Assembly (NCBI RefSeq): GCF_028372415.1
Contig: NC_092876.1
Coordinates: 59,606,385-59,670,384 of the forward strand
DNA length: 64,000 nt
Reading direction: 5' to 3'
Origin: Notamacropus eugenii
Taxonomy: Eukaryota; Chordata; Mammalia; Diprotodontia; Macropodidae
Shown: positions 61,120-64,000 of the stretch, one piece after another
Numbering within the stretch: position 1 is the first letter of the stretch
How the letters are laid out: every line of letters starts with the position of its first letter
Program-made: the position numbers and the translations under genes
The notes under the pieces: model-generated
Database searches by the model: none
What the model was told of the DNA's origin: nothing
The model's input: only the letters and a program-made list of their open reading frames with translations

Positions 61120-61199
61120 TTGAGGCTTTCTTAATACTAGTGGAGCACTGAAGCTTTCCACCTTCGCTCTCAGCACTAAACATCATCCCGTCTTCTCTC

Positions 61200-63522
61200 C
61201 CCATTACAGTTTTCTGCGATGACATCTTTTACTACTGTTTTTCAAAGTTCTTCATTGGTTATACGTAGCAGCTTGCTCAAATGACCATGTACTTCTTCAT
61301 TGTTCCTGTATGATGTTTTCTGCTTGTCATGAACAGTCATGTTCTTTGTCTTGTAGCCATTCAACAACAGTGGTATTAAAAAGACTAAACTTTGTTTCTG
61401 GGAGAAGTTTGAGTTCATCAAAGGAAATTTCCTGAAGGCAGTTCAGCCTACTTTCCTTCTGTTTAATTCTGAGCCTAACTTGTCTAATTGGGGTTTTTAA
61501 AATTGCTTTTCTAGTTTTCTCAGTTGCCTGCCCAATTCTTTAATCTGCTTTTTGTCCTTTTGATATAAAACTTCCCCTGAGTACTGCTTTGGCAGCATTC
61601 CACAAATTTTGGTATGTCATCTCATGGTTGTCATTATCTTTAATGAAATTACTGATTGTTTCTATGATTTGTTCTTTGACCCACTCACTCTTTAGCATTA
61701 GGATATTTAGTTTTCAATTTTTAATCTTTGCTTCCAAGACCCTTTATTGAATTTAGTTTTTTTAAATTTTATATTATGGTCCAAAAAGGTACATTTAATA
61801 CTTCTATTTTTCTGCGTTAATGTTTGTGAGGTTTTTATGCCTTAATGCATGGCTGACTTTTGTGAAAGTGTCATACACAGTTTATACTCCTTTCTATTAT
61901 CATTCAGTATTCTCCAGAGATCTGTCACATCTGACTTTTCTATGTTCATCTCTTTGACTTTCTTCTTGTTTATTTTATGTTTAGATTTATCTAGGCCTGA
62001 GAGGGGCAAATTGAGGCTCCTCTATTATTATAGTTTTACTGTCTTTTTCCTCCTATAACTGATTTAATGTTTCCTTCAAGGATTTGAATGCTATGCTATT
62101 TGGTGCATATATGTTAAGAATTGATATTAATTCATTGTTTGTGATATCCTTTAGCAAAATGTAGTTTCCCTGATTAGCTCTTAACTAGGTCTCTTTTTGC
62201 TTTTGCTTTCTCTGAAATCATGATCCCTACATCTGCTTTTTTTTTCTTTTTTAACTTCAACAGAAGCATAAGATTCTGCTCTAGGATCTTATTTTTAATT
62301 CTGTTGTATCATTGTGTTTCAAGTGTGTTTCTTGTGAACACCATATTGTTAGATTCTAGTTTCTAATCCATTCTGCTGTCCTCTCCTGTTTTAAGGGAGA
62401 GTTTGTCCCATTCACATTCACAGTTGTGGTTGCTAACTTTATATTTCCCTCCAATTTATTCTTCTCTTTTTTTAACCCTGTCCCTCCTTAAGAGTCTGTT
62501 TTGCTTTTGATCATTGCTGCCCTTACTCTACTCTTTCTTTTACCTCCTCCCTTCACCTCTTTTAGGGCAGCTAGGTGGCACAGTTGATAGAGTGCTGGTC
62601 CTGGAGTCAGGAAGACCTGAGTTCAAATCTCACCTCAGACATTTATTAGTTGTGTGACCCTGGGCAAATCACTCAACTCTGTTTTTCTCAGTTTCTTCAT
62701 TTGTAAAATATGCTCTAGAAGGAAATTACTAACCGTATCTTTACCAAGAAAACCCCAAATGGGGTCACAAAGAGTCAGATGTGACTGAACAAGAGCAACC
62801 TCCTCTCCTGCCCCCATTTTCTCTTAGTTCCTTTCCCTCTCACTTCCCTTTTGTGTAAGATGAACCCCACTACATTTGTATATATATATTCTTCCCTTCT
62901 TGAACCAGTTCACATGAGAGTGAAGTTCAAGTATTGCTCACTTCCTACTCCTCCCCACCCTCTTCGCTTCATTGTATAAAATATTCTTTCTTATATGTCT
63001 TATTTATATGAGATAATTTTCCCTATTCTTCCCCTCCCTTCCCCATTGTCCTATGGCATCCCTCTTCCCTGCCCTTCTATTCTAATTTTGATATCATCTC
63101 AACCTAATAGACTCACACTCATGCCTTCTGTCTCAGTATACCCACTCTAACTGCTCTAGTGACAATAAAGTTCATAGGGTTTACATGAATTATTTTCCCA
63201 TATAGGAAAGTAAACAGTTTAACTTATTAGTCCCTTATGATTTCTCACTCATATTTACTTTTTTATACTTCTCTTGAGTCTTGTGTTTGAATGAATTATT
63301 TCTATTTGTCTCTGGTGTTTTCATTAGGAATGCTTGAAAGTCCTTTATTTCATTAAATATCTATTTTCCCCCTTAGGATTAACTCAGTTTTTCTGGTCAG
63401 GTCTTTTGGTTGTAATCCTAGTTCCTTTGCCTTCTGGAATATCACATTGCAAGCCTTCCAGTACTTTGTACTCATAGCTACTAAATCTTGTGTGATCCTG
63501 ACTGTGACTCTACAGTATTTCA
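61200..63522 (-). mobile_element. L1: end of ORF1, intergenic part, ORF2 endonuclease
   Basis: Read on the - strand: about 63300-63480 resembles the ORF1 C terminus (AAGGACTTTCAAGCATTCC block); about 62400-62435 gives TVNVNGTN, the start of the ORF2 endonuclease; 61490-62300 continues the endonuclease (GCACCAAATAGCATAGCATTC block; GTTCTTTGACCC antisense to GGGTCAAAGAACAAAT). Decayed by stops. SINEs are inserted at 62575 and 63523; L1-like sequence goes on from 63853 to the window end. Confidence 0.72.
62575..62815 (+). mobile_element. tRNA-headed SINE (MAR1-like) inside L1
   Basis: GGGCAGCTAGGTGGCACAGT, GGAGTCAGGAAGACCTGAG, TTGTGTGACCCTGGGCAAAT, AACCCCAAATGGGGTCACAA. No clear flanking duplication. 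Confidence 0.87.
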
Positions 63523-63841
63523 GGGGCAGCTAGGTAGTACAGTAGATAGAGCACCAGTGCAGTTGTCAGGAGGACCTAAGTTCAAATCTCACCTCAGACA
63601 CTCGACACTTACTAGCTGTGTGACCTTGGGCAGGTCACTTAACCCCAGTTGCCTCATCCTGGGTCATCTCCAGTCATCCTGATGACTATCTGGTCACTAG
63701 ATTCAGATGGCTCTGGAGGAGAAGTAAGGCTGGTGACCTGCACAACCCTCCCTCACTCAAAACAAAGTCAAGTGCAAGTCATGTCATTATTTCTCTGATG
63801 ACATGGTCTTCTTTGGCAACGAAGGACAAACACACGCACAC
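63523..63841 (+). mobile_element. Full-length SINE with RTE-like tail inside L1
   Basis: GGGGCAGCTAGGTAGTACAG, GAGGACCTAAGTTCAAATC, then GGGTCATCTCCAGTCATCCT and final ACGAAGGACAAACACACG. Flanked by an 11-bp duplication ACAGTATTTCA (63512-63522 and 63842-63852). The ORF at 63488-63682 crosses the junction and is not a gene. Confidence 0.92.
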
Positions 63842-63852
63842 ACAGTATTTCA

Positions 63853-64000
63853 TTCTTTCTGACTGTTAACAATAGTTTTTCTTTGACCTAGGAGCTCTGT
63901 ATTTTGTTTTAAATATTCCTGGGAGTTTACATATTGTGATTTCTTTCAGGAAGTGACTGGCGTATTCTTTCACTTTCTACTTTGCCTTCTAGTTGTAAGA
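63853..64000 (-). mobile_element. L1 continuation to the window end
   Basis: Resumes the L1 after the SINE: TTTTTCTTTGACCTAGGAG, TATTCCTGGGAGTTTACATA, GATTTCTTTCAGGAAG. The element extends beyond the window. Confidence 0.65.

Overview
This window is vertebrate nuclear DNA, most likely from a marsupial. The base is AT-rich (with a sharp CpG island), there is one intron-split gene, and the DNA between exons is packed with retroposons. The marsupial call rests on the repeats: tRNA-headed SINEs with the head GGGCAGCTAGGTGGC, a middle block AAATGGGGTCATGAAGAG, or a long 3' part ending GAAGGACAAACAAC; old CR1/L3 and L2 LINEs; RTE-type LINEs; and L1s whose 3' ends do not look like placental L1. No Alu or B1/B2 is seen. 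The species cannot be named from this.

The only functional gene I can support is OTUD3, a deubiquitinase of the OTU family, on the + strand. Eight coding exons run from 21290 to 36599 and join, with GT-AG introns and matching phases, into a 402-codon reading frame. It has an N-terminal basic arm, an OTU domain with Asp70, Cys73 and His180 in place, a UBA domain, and a basic C-terminal tail. It starts in a CpG island (about 20960-21880), and the first 330 bases of intron 1 hold an 11-copy G-rich minisatellite. A long 3' UTR probably runs to about 41855.

Upstream (1-20950) is intergenic: L2 tails, MIR-like SINEs, an old L1 (ORF1 end to ORF2 endonuclease, 5205-7725) split by a solo LTR with a 4-bp target duplication, a Tigger-like DNA transposon (7869-8616), an RTE-like fragment, a 1.5-kb processed pseudogene on the - strand with a 15-bp target duplication (11411-12932), a cluster of SINEs with RTE-like tails (15.7-18 kb), and a 470-bp CCAT array just before the gene.

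Downstream (43350-64000) is a retroposon field: two RTE-like reverse-transcriptase fragments, an L2-like LINE, four L1 pieces, and a CR1/L3 LINE broken by a composite insertion flanked by a 13-bp duplication. I found no second gene, tRNA gene, CRISPR array, or intact retrotransposon ORF. The most interesting points are the G-rich array inside OTUD3 intron 1, the retrocopy of an unrecognised conserved protein, and the physical link between an RTE-like LINE and the SINEs that share its 3' tail.
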